64,000 nucleotides of DNA, taken from NCBI GenBank assembly GCA_025766275.1, contig JAFKAC010000130.1, forward strand, positions 1-64,000, read 5' to 3'. A program made the translations under genes and the position numbers. The first letter of the stretch is position 1; the number at the start of each line of letters is the position of its first letter. This document shows positions 43,004 through 55,637 of the stretch, piece by piece. Source of the stretch: Lactarius indigo. Its lineage: Eukaryota > Basidiomycota > Agaricomycetes > Russulales > Russulaceae. The notes beneath the pieces were generated by a model, which had not been told where the DNA came from, searched no databases, and saw only the letters and a program-made list of their open reading frames with translations.

Positions 43004-43965
43004 ACTAACCTCCGCCAATCCTCTGCTGCTTCTAACTCCAGTTGGGTCTTTGAGTGGGCATTCGGCAGGGAGAATTCCCCTTGTGCCAATGAGGTCGTCA
43101 CCCAGGGGGATGACCGTGATGGGCTTGCGATTGCCATTGTTGTCTTGGAAGATGTGAGTGACAGCATGCTGCTGCTCATCATCAGGCTGGCAAGTCAGGT
43201 CTGGGAATCTCTGTAGGACATTAGCCCACTCTTGAGCGGTGATATACCCTGCTTGTATGTTTGCAGGTGTGTATGGAGTGAGCTGGACTGGTTGAACCAC
43301 GGTTTCTTCATCGTCTTCAATGAGGTTGGTGGCATCTTGTGCGACTTGGTTGAGGAGGATCGCCATGGTGACATGTCTGAGGGGGGAAGTGGGCATGGAA
43401 GTGGTGCAAGAGGAGTGAATGTAAGAGGGATACTCTCTTAAGCCTTCAATGGGCTGGCTTTTAAGAGTTCTTGTTGTTGCCCTTCCTTCCTGATATGCAG
43501 CCACCGCTTCCAGCGTGAATACGTCATCCTTATCGACCCACTGATTCTCCAAGTCTGGATATCCCTTCCATTTGATGAGATATTGGAGTTTCTTGTGGCA
43601 GCCATAATGCCAGGAGTCCAGAATGGCCTCAGCCTCGACCTCATATTCTTCTTCTCCTTCTACAAGATCCAGCGGTGGGTGAGGGAAATTTTTGCTGTGA
43701 AAGGCAGTGCTTTTGTAGGGCGTGAGAAGGTCTGTGTGGAACACGGGGTGGATACTCCACTGTGTGGGAAGTTTGAGGCAGTAGTTGTAAGGGGACATCA
43801 CCTGGACAACCTTGAATGGTCTGTGGCGTTGTGCCACCAATTTTGCCGTTGGTTGATTGGTTCTGAGGTGTTTGCCTTCTAGCCATACTTGGTCACCAAT
43901 TTGATATCGTGGTGTATCTTTGTGTTTGACCCAGCTATCTTGCACCCTCTTGATAAGGTCCTGAG

Positions 43966-44472
43966 TGTTACGCTCCACTGGTGTTAGTCCGACTTGGACT
44001 TCAAATAGGTGTAATCAACTTAGCAGAAGTTAGGTGAATGGGGATCATGTGTCAACCCAATGCTAGCTGAACAGGGGCACTATGGGCACATGCTGCAGCA
44101 AGGAGGAAAAGGTCTATTCCTTGGTGAATAGAAGTGGAGGCACACTTAGTCAAAGACTAAGGCAGACAAGAAACGAGTCAAGATGGTGGATTGAAGAAGA
44201 CCAAGATGGGGACTCTTGGTCTTCCAAGACAACTATTTATACAGATACACGTGGGCTTTGAAGCACCGCTGGAATAGTGAGTAACCAATAGCATAACTAG
44301 CTCGAACCCTAGTACAGCTATCCTAGGAATGAGTCATACATGAGTCACAATCACATGCGAACTACTATGCTGACTGATGTGATGTAAGTGTCCATGACTA
44401 ATACTACTATCGGACCATAGTCATAACCGGCCATGAGTCATTTGCAATGTGTAATTGGTCCGTACCGTAACA
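43966..44472 (-). repeat. Solo LTR, family H
   Basis: 507 bp, TGTTACGCTCC to CGTAACA, with target duplications CTGAG (43961-43965 and 44473-44477), inside C3 pol between integrase core and GPY/F. It is nearly the same as 2193-2700 and 51991-52500. Confidence 0.93.
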
Positions 44473-47400
44473 CTGAGCCAGTTGCCATGCTTCTTTTAAT
44501 TGAGTCAGTCTGGTGATCACATTTGGGATAGGGGAAGGCTTATCCGTCCAATCCGCCGTCAGGTTGTAACCCATGAGAAGCATGAATGGTGATTGCTTCA
44601 TGTGTTCATGGGGCCAGTTGTTATGAGCGAATTCTGCTATGGGGAGATATGCCGCCCAGTTGTCCTGACGCTTGTTGGCCCAGAACCACAGATACTGTTC
44701 CAACCATTGATTGGTGCGTTCTGATTGTCCGTCTGTGTGTGGGTGGTACGCGGTTGAGATATTCTGTTTGATGCCTAAGATTCTGCATGCTTCTCTGGTG
44801 AATTTGGATGTACACCGGGGGTCTCAGTCACTGATAATTTTGTGCGGTAATCCAAATCATTTGAACACATGGTTTACGTACAGGGCAGCAGTCTCTTTGG
44901 CTGTGATCTCCTTGTTGCAGGGAATGAATATTGACGCCTTGCTACAGTCGTGATCCGTGATGGTGAGAACACTGTCATAGGATTGGGAAACTGGTAGTTT
45001 GGTGATAAAGTCCAATGCGATGGTGTGAAATGGAGGGGCGTCTGCTATTGTGGTGATAGGATGTAGGGGTGCGCGAGTTGGCCTGGTGTTGACTTTATTC
45101 CACTGGCAGTCGGTGCAGCCTGTGACATACTCGTATACATCTTGGCGAATACAAGGCCACCAATAGTGTTGTTCTACGATTCGTTGGGTCCGGCTTATAC
45201 CCGGGTGTCCATGGACAGGGGGGTCATGGTGGTCGTGTATGATTGCTCGATACGTGGACACAGGTCCGGTGACCACTAGCCATCCGTCCTTGTACCATTC
45301 ACCCTCTATCTTCTTCAGCTGATGGGTGTCAACCCAGGTCTTAATGACAGTTGGATCTTGTCGTTGCCTCAGTTGTTGCAGCATGGGATGTGTTGCCGTG
45401 GTGCGTGCTATGTTAACAATTCATACGAACACTTTGGGAGGTAGGACTACTACACCTTGGTTGTCCTCTTCTCCCTGGTCGTAGTCTGGTCGTCTGGATA
45501 ACGCATCTGCTCTGCCGTTGTTCTTCCCTTTGATGTGATGGATTTCGAAGTCATATTCCATCAGCTCCAACACCTCTTGAGCGACTCTCCGACTGATCTT
45601 TTGCGGCGTCTTCCAGTACTGGAGATTGAGGTGGTCCGAAAATATCTTGATTTTATGGGGGGAGCCAGCAAGTAGGGGTCTCCAATGTCAAAGTGCTTTT
45701 ACAATAGCCAGAAGTTCTAGGTTGTAGATGTTATAGTTACGCTCTGCCTTGTTCAATGTGGCTGAGTAGTATCCTATGGGGTGCTTGCGCCCATCATTTT
45801 TCTTTTGTAGGAGTACGGCACATACTGCAAATCTTGATGTGTCAACTTCTAGTTTGAATTGGTCTTGTAGGTTGGGGTGTGCCAGCACTGGTTCTTCTGT
45901 GACAAGACGCTTGAGTGTTTTGAATGCGCAATCCTCTTCTTTGGTCCATTTCCATTCAGTATCTTTTCTTGTTAGGTGGTTCAGTGGTCGTGCGTGGGTA
46001 GCAAAACCTCGGATGAATAGGTGGTAAAAGTTACAGAAGCCCAAAAAGGAGCGTACGTCCCTGACCTTTACTGGTGTCAGCCAGTCTTTGATACCGTGAA
46101 CTTTTACTGGGTCCATGCGTGTTACCCCCTTTTCAAGGATTACCCCCAGGTAATCCATCTGAGGTTGATGGAAGAGACACTTTTTGAGCTTGAAGTATAA
46201 GTTGTGTTCTTGGGCCACCCAAAGGACATCGGTAACTGCCGCAATGTGGTCTTCAGAAGTGTGACCTTCGCGTGTTGCAATACCAATGTCATCTATATAG
46301 ACAGGTATGACAGTCCCACGTCGTTCATGTTCAGCGATGGTGTTACAATAGATGTGGTTCATCATTGTCTGAAATGTGGCTGGTGAGTTGGTAAGGCCAA
46401 AGAACATGACTGTAGGTTCAAAGAGTCCAAATTTGGTTTTAAACGCCGCTTTCTCTTGATCGCCTTCCCGTATTCTGACATTGTTATACCCCCATCGGAT
46501 GTCAAGCTTCATATAAATATGGGTGTTGCTGAGGTTGTAAATTAAGTCTTGAATCAAGGGAAGGGGATATTGGTTGTGTATGGTATGGGAATTGATGATG
46601 CGATAGTCCTGAACGGGACGTAGTTTTCCGTCCTTCTTTTTGACAAAGAAAAAGGATGAGGTGTACAGAGAGATGGATGGCCGTAGATACCCTTGTCGGA
46701 GCTTCTCATCAAGGAACTCCTTCAGCTTGCCTTCTTCTTCTTGGGTGAGTGGGTAGATTTTACAATCTATGGCTGTGGGGGTGCCTGGTTTAAAGTCAAT
46801 GGCATGGTCCCATGGTTGTGTGGGGGGAAAATGTTGGGAAGCCTCCTTGCTGAAGAGGTTTTGGAAAGTTTGGTAGACTGCCGGCAGTTCCATGGGCTCC
46901 TCTTCCCCTTTTGCTTGAATTGCCAATTCTGTGGATGTTGTTGCACATAGGTGTATGTCTTCTTCCCCTATTTCATGCACTATATTTTCTTTTTCTTCAT
47001 CAGTAAGAATTGTGGCAAGGATGGTCTGACGATGTTGACTGTCCTGTGTACTGATGATGATTGGCATGATTTCTTCATGTATTACTGCATCCCACCAGTT
47101 GATTGTTGGTTCATATGTGGCTAGCCACAGGTATCCCAAGATGAGTTCTTCGCTTCCAAGATCTGTCAGGAATCTCATGGTTCTGTGGTATCCTTTGGCA
47201 TATATGTCTAGGTCGGTGAAATGAGTGATAGACCCAGCTTTATTTTCCATATTATCTATGTTCCAGATTTTTCATGCTTGTGTAAGGGGTTGAGTCCCTA
47301 TACCCATTTTCTTTACAAAGTCTGGATGTATAAAGTTGTCGGTGGCTCCTGAGTCCACTAGTGCTCTTATGTCAGCCATTTGGTAATTTGTGCGAATTGA

Positions 47401-47477
47401 GACTGGAATTTGAAGAGAACAAAAGCACATCATGATTACAGAATTACAATTTAAAGCCCTCACCCAGGCCGATGGGT

Positions 47478-49473
47478 TTAGGCGTTCCGAAAACCCTCCT
47501 TTCCCCATAAGTCCTGCAATATTAAGTCTTTTACTTCGTCCAGGGAATTTGCTACTCCAGTGAGCCATTCTTTGGCTCATTCTTCTGCTGTTTTGGTTGT
47601 GGTTGCTGCTTGGATCCACGCTGGTGGTTGTTCCTGTGCGTAATAGTCCGTTTCTGTGGCACAGACGTTCAATGGTCCAGCCTGCCCAAAATTTGGTTGC
47701 CATTGCCATGGCTGTCTAGGGTGGGGACAAATTCATGAGAGATGACCTGGTGCGTTGCAGTTATAGCAGACTACTGTCCTAAGATCCCAGCAGGATCCTC
47801 CCCATCCTCGCCCTCTCACCCCTGGCCCTCCTCTTGGTGGGAATGGGGGTTGATTGGTGTATGGTGGCTTCCCATAATTGATTTCTTCTGACCCTGCTAG
47901 TCTGACCTTGGTTCAGTCAGTGGACATATCCATTGCCCATGGATTGGAGAGATTTTGGGGGATGGTCCACCCGGTGTTCCCTGTCTTCTTTGGTTTGTTA
48001 GTGTCCTTGTATTCATCCATCCTAGCTCGGATGTGAATATAGTTGCGCTGCCAGCGAAGGGTTGCCCATTTCCACTCGTTGAATGTTTCTGGCTCATCTA
48101 GATTGTAGGTCTTTTCATAGAGCTTCTTGGGCAGCCCTTTAGTGAACAGATCAATGGTCTGGGGATTGTTAAGACAATACCCTGCTTTCCTTGCTGCTTC
48201 TTTGAACTCATTTATGTATTTGTTGATGTCTCTGTCGGTCATCTTGAGTCCCTTTCTCAAAAGTGCTTGAGCCTGTTCTCTTTCAAGGGTATTGATGAAC
48301 CTTTGGTTAAACCCTTCTGCCACTGCGTTCCACAGGTCCTGCGTCTGTTGGTCTATTCCTCGTTGTATTTGCTGATTGAGCCACTTAAGGTACGAAAGTA
48401 CCCATTCACTGACTGATACCCCCTTGATGTAGGAGAGAAAGAGGAGGCTGCGTTGGTAGTCGTTGCACATGATGGGGGTGTCAAGGTTCATCCCCCAATA
48501 TACATGCCATTGTGTAAGGAACAAGTCCACTTTAGTCCGATCTCCGTCAAAAATGGTGGGAGGCTTGCCTGTTAGTTTTTCATGTCTGTGGCCTCCTCCT
48601 CCTCCGCCACCTCCAAGTGGACCTCCATCCCCACCAGGGGGGCCTCCATCTGGTGGGGCTCTTGGAAGATTGGGTGGGTCTCCTCCTGCTCCGGGTCGTC
48701 AAGGAAAGTCTCCTCTGGGGTCCTCCCCATCCTGGTGGAGGGTTGAGTGATATTCCTCATCCCCCTCCTCCTGATGGAGGGTTGCCTTGGTCAGGGCCAA
48801 TGGCCCAGAAAATTGCTGTGTCATCTACAGTCATGCAATGTCCTGTCTCTGGATTGATAGGCAGGAGATGTCGTTGGGATTCTTGTCTGATGGTGTCAGC
48901 TGCTTCTCGTGCTACCTGCTCCCTCATAGTGAGGATTTCTTGTTCAGTCATGGTTGTAGTTGCCATTTCTGCAGCAGGTGAGCGTACATGGATGACCTCT
49001 GGTTGTTCTGAGATGTGCAATGACTCAGCTTGCTGGATGGTGTATTGTTCAATGGGGCCAACACTCTGGGGTTGGGCTTCTTCGCTTCTTTTGTTGTCCT
49101 CGGTTTCCTCACTTACGGCCTCTCCCATGGAGTGTTCTTGTAGCTGTCCATCTATCAGTCCCCAGTTGGCTCGTGTATTTAGTTCTCGTGCATTGATGTC
49201 GCACTGATAGTTTCTTCCTGCTGGTCTGACAACATCCCAGTGGTGATCTATTGGGTTCCACGTAATCTCCACCCAGCACAAGTGATCGAAATTGAACTCA
49301 ACAGGTCTGAACCTTGTAGGTCCATTGAAATCCATGAAATATCCGGTTTCATCTCCACGGTCTCTCCACCGAGCTGCTCCTAAGAATCGGGTTGGTACAT
49401 TGCAATCCCCCCTTTGGTCCAAATGATATGGACAAAAACTTGTCCACTGGTCACGGGTGTTGACAGTCGCCAC
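47478..49473 (-). pseudogene. gag: C3 gag, decayed
   Basis: Counterpart of C1 Gag. It starts at the matching GTG at 49473 (context ATTGTGGCG). The N-terminal domain is well preserved (GYFMDFN, RPVEFNFDHLCW). The Gly-rich linker region near 48570-48760 has frame damage. Capsid lies near 48530-48060. The knuckle near 47770-47730 is degraded (CYNC remains). A TGA near 47913 replaces an expected Arg. Gag ends with TAA at 47478-47480, after the conserved GGGTTTT. Confidence 0.86.
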
Positions 49474-49494
49474 AATGAGATATCTTGGTCTTAA

Positions 49495-49971
49495 TGTAAC
49501 GCCATCACAACATTAGCTCGACTTGAGCTGCAAATGAGGGGCAACTTGACTTAGCTAAGCATGTCAGGGACGTATGGCACAAAGGCAATTCTAGATGCTT
49601 GCAAGCACTAGACAGATACCACTCTCTTGTATAGAGGCAAAAGCGAAGAGACAAAGATGAGAGACAAGAAGTGACAATTGAAGAAGACCAAGATGGCATG
49701 TCTTGGTCTTCATCTGCTATCTTAAATACATTTCTAGCAGGCTTTGAAGTGCTGCTATGAGTCACAGTAAAGTAGCATCCAACATATCGCAGAAACATTG
49801 CAAACCCTAGTACTACTAGTACCTGTACTAGGATTGAGTCATCCAACCATATCACCGACATCTCCTATCGCACTACTGATCGTAAAGGCCTAAGGCCATG
49901 AGTCTGTGACTAATCTACCTTACTGCTGTAGTCACAACCAGTATAGTAAGGGTCTGAGTCGAAACGTAACA
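49495..49971 (-). repeat. C3 5' LTR
   Basis: 477 bp. In element direction it is followed from 49494 by the self-priming PBS TTAAGACCAAGATA. Confidence 0.95.
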
Positions 49972-49976
49972 CAAAG

Positions 49977-51990
49977 AAGGTAGAAGGACTAAAGGACTGG
50001 CCAAGAAACATCAAGTCGGTCAAACAAGCAAGAAGCGTGTTGGGGACACTAAGCTATCAGCAACCCTTCATCCCCAACTTCGCTCACTTAGCAAGACCCA
50101 TCACAGACACAATAAAGATGTCAGAAGGACCCTTCAGATGGACAGAAGAAGCAGCAGAAGCCCTAGAAACTCTCATCACACTTGTGTGCAAAGACCCCAT
50201 CTTATGTCAACCAGATATGGATAAACCCTTTGAACTAGAAGTAGATGCCTCCGCCTTCGCCACAGGGGCAATCTTAACACAAAGAGACAACCAAAACAAA
50301 CCACAAGCTGTGGGATACTTCTCCAAATCGTTTTCAGAAGTGGAGTGCAACTATGACATCCATGACAGGGAACTCCTGGCGGTAATCAGAGGACTAGAAC
50401 ACTGGAGACACCTTCTTTTAGGGTCCCCCCACGAAATCACAGTGTTTACAGACCACAAAAACCTAGAATACTACTGCCACCCTTGACAAATCAATAGGAG
50501 AGTGGCGCATTACATCCCCAGACTTGCAGACTATCACATCAAACTTCATCACAAACCCGGACCCCAGAATCATGCAGATGCCCTGTCAAGATGCCCTGAC
50601 CATGACACTGGAGCAGGAGATAACACAGATGTAGTGGTCCTGACCCCAACTATCTTCGCAAACTCCACTCTCTCCATAAGGATAGATGACCAGGTCATGG
50701 CACACCAACTAGACCACCAAGACACTCTGGGCGAGTGGGCAGCACCCTTCCACCTTGTAAAACAAGGCAAACACTGGTGGAAAGGCAACAAACTGGTGGT
50801 TGTGGACAACACACTGCTAAAGAGGGGGGTCATTTCCCAGTTTCACAATACAAAAACAGCTGGACACCCTGGAATAACAAAGACCTCGTGGTTGGTGTCA
50901 CAAGACTTCTGGTGGCCAAACATGAAAGACAACATATCCACATATGTAAAAGGCTGTGCCACATGCCAATCAAACAAGAACTTTCCTGGGAACCTGAAAC
51001 CACCAGTATTCCCCATCAAGACTAACCCAGAATCACTCCCTTTTGAAACCATCGCCCTAGACTTCATCACAAAACTACCCCAATCAGAAGACAATGACAC
51101 AATTCTCACCATCATGGATCATGACTGTTCCAAAGCAGCCTTCTTTATCCCATGTAGCGAAACAATAGATGCAGAAGGAGTGGCAAAACTCTATGCCAAA
51201 ACTGTTCTGCCACACTATGGACTACCAAGAAGGGTCATCTCTGATAGAGACCCCAGATTCACAGCAAAGTTCATCAAGGAACTATGCAGAGTGCTTGACA
51301 TAGAACAAAACATCAGTACAGCATACCACCCACAAACAGATGGACAATCAGAACAAACAAACCAGTGGTTAGAACAGTACCTCCAAATGTTCATAAATCA
51401 CCAACAAGACAACTGGATGGAGCTACTACCACTGGCACAGTACACCCACAACTCTTGGCCAAGTGCAACCACTAAAAAGGCACCCTACGAGTTAATTCTT
51501 GGGTACATCCCAAGAGTACACCAACCAGAAAGAATGGCCACAGTACCAGGAACACAAGAAAGATTAGAGCGGATCCAAGAAGCCAGAAGGACTGCCCAAG
51601 CAGTGATTACCCATATGCAGTCACTCTACAAAGGATCCTCTCATTTTGAACAACACACAGAAGGAGATAGTGTGTGGCTGGACGCCAGGAACTTGAAAAC
51701 AACACACCCTAGTTTCAAGTTAGCCCCAAAAAGATATGGACCCTTCAGGGTCACAAAGAAGATCTCCGCCACCACATATGCCCTGAAACTTCCCCATCAG
51801 TGGCGGATCCACCCAGTATTCCATGTGTCCCTCTTGATGCCCTACAAAGAAACCCCTATACATGGAAAGAACTTTACGGAACCACCCCCAGATCTAGTAG
51901 ATGGAGAACAAGAGTGGGAAGTCAAGAAAATACTAGAAACAAGACACCACAGGAACCAGTTACAGTTCCTGATCAAGTGGAAAGGATACT
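49977..51990 (+). pseudogene. pol: B RNase H, integrase and chromodomain
   Basis: Second half of B Pol. The connection domain is LGTLSYQQPFIPNF near 50037. RNase H has LEVDASAFATGAIL near 50238 and CNYDIHDRELLAVI near 50348. A TGA at about 50485 follows YYCHP, then the frame is open to the end. Integrase HHCC is HNTKTAGHPG to GCATCQSNKN (about 50843-50985). The DDE core is DFITKLPQSEDND, MDHDCSK (near 51116), SDRDPRF (near 51240) and QSEQTNQW (near 51345). GPY/F is at about 51735. The chromodomain starts WEVKKILE near 51915 and is cut at 51990 by H1, after LIKWKGY. Confidence 0.92.
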
Positions 51991-52500
51991 TGTTACGCTC
52001 CACCAGCGTTAGTCTGACTTGGACTCGTAATAGGCGTAATCAACTTAGCAGAAGTCGGGCAAATGGGGATCATGTGTCAACCCAATGCAGGCTGAACAGG
52101 GGCACTCCGGCACATGCTGCAGCAAAAGGTATAGAAGCACTATCCCTTGGTGGATAGAAGTGGAGGCACTCTTAGTCAGAGACTAAGGCAGACAAGAGAC
52201 TAGTCAAGAAGGTGGATTGAAGAAGACCAAGATGGGGACTCTTGGTCTTCAGAGATGACTACTTATACAGATACACACGGGCTTTAAAGTGCCACTTGGA
52301 ACAGTAGGTAACCAATAGCGTAACTAGCTCGAACCCTAGTACAGCTATCCTAGGAATGAGTCATACACAAGTCACAATCACATGCGAACTACTTATGCTG
52401 ACTGATGCAATGTAAGAGTCCATGACTAATACTAATACTGGGCTGTAGTCATAACCGGCCATGAGTCGTTCGTAACACGTAATTAGTCCGTAACGTAACA
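51991..52500 (-). repeat. H1 3' LTR
   Basis: 510 bp, TGTTACGCTCC to ACGTAACA, preceded in element direction by polypurine tract AAAAGGGGGTGA (plus 52501-52512). It contains a minus-strand TATA-like stretch near 52270. About 34 nt beyond it is a TCTTGGTCTTC-type motif. Confidence 0.92.
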
Positions 52501-52532
52501 TCACCCCCTTTTCAGGAGTGAGGCCCACCTCA

Positions 52533-55500
52533 CTAATCTGCTACCGATTCCTGCCTCATTCTCTCCGCTTCGTCCTCCATTCGGGCTAATATGTTAGCGC
52601 GCTCCAGATGATAGAGACTGTCCTTTTTGTCCTCCATCACCATGTGCTTTTCCAACTGCAGTTGTCAGATCTGCTTCTCCAATTGATCCTCGGCAAACGC
52701 AAATTGCTGGAACCGGCATAGTTCTTGAATGAGGGTAACATCCCCAATGCGCATTAGTAATAGGTCAGTGGGGTGTCGGTCGCGGAGCATGAAGTGTTCT
52801 TCATGGGGTATGAAAGCACAGTTGTTCTTTGGGAGATGGGGAGTGGCGTAGAGGGGTTTGCTGTAAAGGAAGCCCGATCCTGATGAACAGACACATAAGA
52901 ACTATACTCACAGTGGGACAAAGTACTGTGGTGAGATATAGAGGGTGACTGAGAAGCAGCACAGGAGGTGTCAAGCAAGTGAAGCAAGATGGTAGTCTGG
53001 CACACAACAGTGAGGAACTGATCATACATTGGAGAGGAGAAGACATACCTGGCACACAACAGTGAGGAACTGATGTGGACCAGGAGCGTACAAGCCTACT
53101 ACTTATACTATACAGGAGGGTGACACTACTACAAGGTGAGTAACAGGGTGTCACAGAATACAAGGGACGCATTGTTCTACATCAGGACAAAGGAGTGTGT
53201 GTAAAGGGAACAAGGCGTACAAGAACAAGGAAAGTCCAGACCAAATGATATCATAGTGACATCATAATAAACATAGTGCTAAAAGGAGAACAAGAGACGG
53301 AGTACAATGAAGAGTCCAGAGTAGTCTACACGATGTCATTGTACAGTGATGTCATACATGACGCAATGATAAGCGCTAGATTGTACAGATCAGAAGTAAG
53401 CAATCTACATGTCCATTTAATCTAATCTAAAGCAGTCCATGCTGCAAGTCTGGTCTGTACGAGCTGCTAAGTGCGCAAGGGTCACTTATCAACAGATCCT
53501 GGGGCTAATCCGAGTACAAAGGGGTCTCCCCCTCGGATAACCTGTATGTGGGATGCTTGTATTGTCGGTCTGTTGGGGAGTTTGATCGGGAACAGAATGT
53601 AATCGGGTCCTCTATTGACCTGGAACCCTTCAGGGACGATGGCCCTGGTAGCTGGGTCTTGTTCGCCCATTGGTGTATAACAAGCCACTTGTGCCACGGC
53701 GACTCGTCCTCAGTGTAGAGGCCCCCCCACTGCGTCGACGAGGTAGGGAGTGGCGGCTGGATCTTCAGCGTAGAATTCATGGTTAAGGAATGCGTGCCTG
53801 ATGGGGTAGTGGTCTCCAAGCTCGTCTTCATCCTCATCTTCGTCCAGTACTCCCTCCGTTCCTTCATCATTCGGCGTCGGCAGGCAGTGATATGCAGTTG
53901 CTCCTGCTGCCACCGTGCCGCCGTCTCCTTCCATTCTTGTTCATACTTCTTCATGGCGTCGGGCGGTTTCACCGCGCGGGACAGCTGCTTGAAGCCGAAA
54001 AAGTTCGTCTTTGGTGATGACAACTTCGGGCTCACCGGTGTCGGGGTTTGTGAGGGCATACATTGGCGGTGGCGCTGGTTGAGTTGTTGTTGGATCGTTG
54101 CTGAGAGTTCCCTGTACGGGCACAGGGAATCATTGCAATGTCTGGTGCAGTTCTTCACTAGTGATAGGGCCGTCTTCCTCATGCTGCACGGAGGTACGGC
54201 CTCTACCCGCAGTTCCAGTGGCTGCGGTGTCATTGGCAGGGTCAGAGTCAACAAGCGTGGTGGAGGAGTCGTTGACGAAGGTGGAGAGGAGTGCGAGCTG
54301 GTCATTGCGTCGAGTGGAGGACATATGATGAGTGGGTAATGGGGACTTATCGCGACAGGATGTCATCCTTATATGTGTTTCTCTGTCGGGATTGGAATGT
54401 TTGAACTCCCAAATGGCTTCGTCGGCAAATACATCATCCTTATCTATCCACTGATTATTGGAGTCTGGATACCCCTTCCATTTCACAAGGTATTGGAGTC
54501 ACCGTCTTCTGCCGAACCGCCAAGAGTCTAGAATCTTCTCGACTTCATATTCTTCTTCATTATCAACCAAATCAGGTGGTGGGCGCTGATAGTTTGGTCC
54601 GTGCGTGGGTGTCTCACGATAAGGTGTGAGAAGGTCTATGTGGAAAACATCATGGATGCTCCACTGCGTGGGAAGTTCGAGGCGATAGTTGACAGGGGAC
54701 ATCACCTGAATGACCTTAAATGGTCCGTGCCGTTTGGCAGCTAGTTTTGCGGTTGGTTGGTGCGTGTGTAAGTGGCGTCCCTCGAGCCACATGAGGTCCC
54801 CTTCCTTGAACCTGGGCGTATCTTTGTGTTTGACCCATGACTTCTGCGCCCTGAGCATACAAGAGAAGGCACGTTGTCGCGCTTGTTTGAACTGATCCAG
54901 TCTTAGCAACACTTGTGGGATAGGGGAAGGCCTATCGGTCCAATCAGCGCGAGGGTTGAACCCTGATAAGAGGAAGAAGGGGGACTCCCGCGTAGTTTCG
55001 TTGGGCCAGTTGTTATGCGTGAATTCCACCATAGGCAGATAATGGACCCAATCATCTTGTCGTTCATTTACCCAGAAGCGGAGATATTGCTCCAGCCATT
55101 GATTTGTTTGTTCTGATTGGCCGTCGGTTCTAGGATGATAAGCGGTTGAGATATTTTGGCTGATGCCAAGAATTTTGCATATCTCCCGCATGAACTTGGA
55201 TGCGAAGCGGGGATCTCGATCACTGATAACACGCAAGGGGAGTCCAAATCGTGGGAAAACATGAGAGACATACAGGGCAGCCATCCCCTCAGCTGTCACT
55301 TCTTCGTTGCAGGGAATGAAGATGGCGGCCTTAGTGCAATTGTGGTCTGTTATTGTTAGAATGGAGTCGAAACCACGGGAGATAGGGAGTTTGGTAATAA
55401 AGTCCACTGCAATGGTCTCGAATGGCAGGGCTTCCGGTTTGGGGTAAATGGGTTGCAGAGGCGCCCTGATGGGGCGAAGGTTGACTTTGTGTCGCTGGCA

Positions 55501-55637
55501 CTTGGCACAGCCCTTGACGTAATCTACAACGTTGTTTTTCATCTGCAGCCACCAGTAGTGTTGCTCGGTAAGTTGAAGGGTTCATTTAATGCCAGGATGA
55601 CCATAGACAGGAGAGTCGTGGTGGGCCGCAATAATAG
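52533..55637 (-). pseudogene. pol: H1 pol, integrase to extension
   Basis: C-terminal part of H1 Pol, continuing from 62838 across A2. It begins in the integrase zinc finger (HHDSPVYGHPG near 55610). The core has VDFITKLP, TDHNCTK, SDRDPRF and QSEQTNQW (55410-55100). GPY/F is near 54735, and the chromodomain (YEVEKILDS, MKWKGYPDSNNQW) lies near 54555-54440. The extension has PITSEELHQ, a HAFLNHEFYAEDP block near 53790 and IVPEGFQVNRGPDYILFPI near 53640. Solo LTR-B cuts it, and it resumes to VAD at 52536 with a coiled coil. TGA stops near 55585, 54499 and 53700 sit at expected Arg codons. Confidence 0.9.
52881..53494 (-). repeat. Solo LTR, family LTR-B
   Basis: 614 bp, TGATGAACAG to TTATCAACA, with perfect target duplications GATCC (52876-52880 and 53495-53499). 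It is inserted in the H1 extension at the GSP-KPLYA motif. It is the best-preserved LTR-B and defines the ends of the other two copies. Confidence 0.93.

Larger units (their letters stand above)
41411..47496 (-). pseudogene. pol: C3 pol with extension, interrupted twice
   Basis: Counterpart of C1 Pol on the minus strand, entered by -1 shift at 47490-47496. Protease DSGATDNF lies near 47350, with TGA at 47272-47274 where C2 has CGA. RT runs from 47250; its catalytic box reads YIDD (near 46300), Met changed to Ile, which would cripple polymerisation. RNase H is near 45880-45550, then the integrase HHCC and core (45384-44407). A solo H LTR interrupts at 43966-44472, then GPY/F and chromodomain (43670-43530). 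The extension is cut by solo LTR-I and continues to 41411, with ITGPDGIER, LIPGSPHLYGKPLYA and SLVAEVTCY. Several other stops are present. Confidence 0.9.
40903..49971 (-). mobile_element. Ty3/gypsy chromovirus C3, decayed
   Basis: A full-length minus-strand family C element with two 477-bp LTRs (40903-41379 and 49495-49971). Target duplications CAAAG are at 40898-40902 and 49972-49976. It lies in the RT of B and contains solo LTR-I (42181-43003) and a solo H LTR (43966-44472). The two LTRs differ at five CpG sites only (three near the start, one GTCGG/GTCAG, one GACGA/GACAA). Confidence 0.95.
38751..51990 (+). mobile_element. Ty3/gypsy chromovirus B, decayed, in two pieces
   Basis: The oldest host element of the right half. 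Segments 38751-40902 and 49977-51990 are separated by C3, with target duplication CAAAG (40898-40902 and 49972-49976). Its gag start was lost where A1 inserted. Its end after the chromodomain is cut by H1 at 51990 (5-bp target ATACT on the left side; the right side is beyond the window). No LTR of this family is visible. It is most similar to family A in RT and integrase but clearly distinct. Confidence 0.88.
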
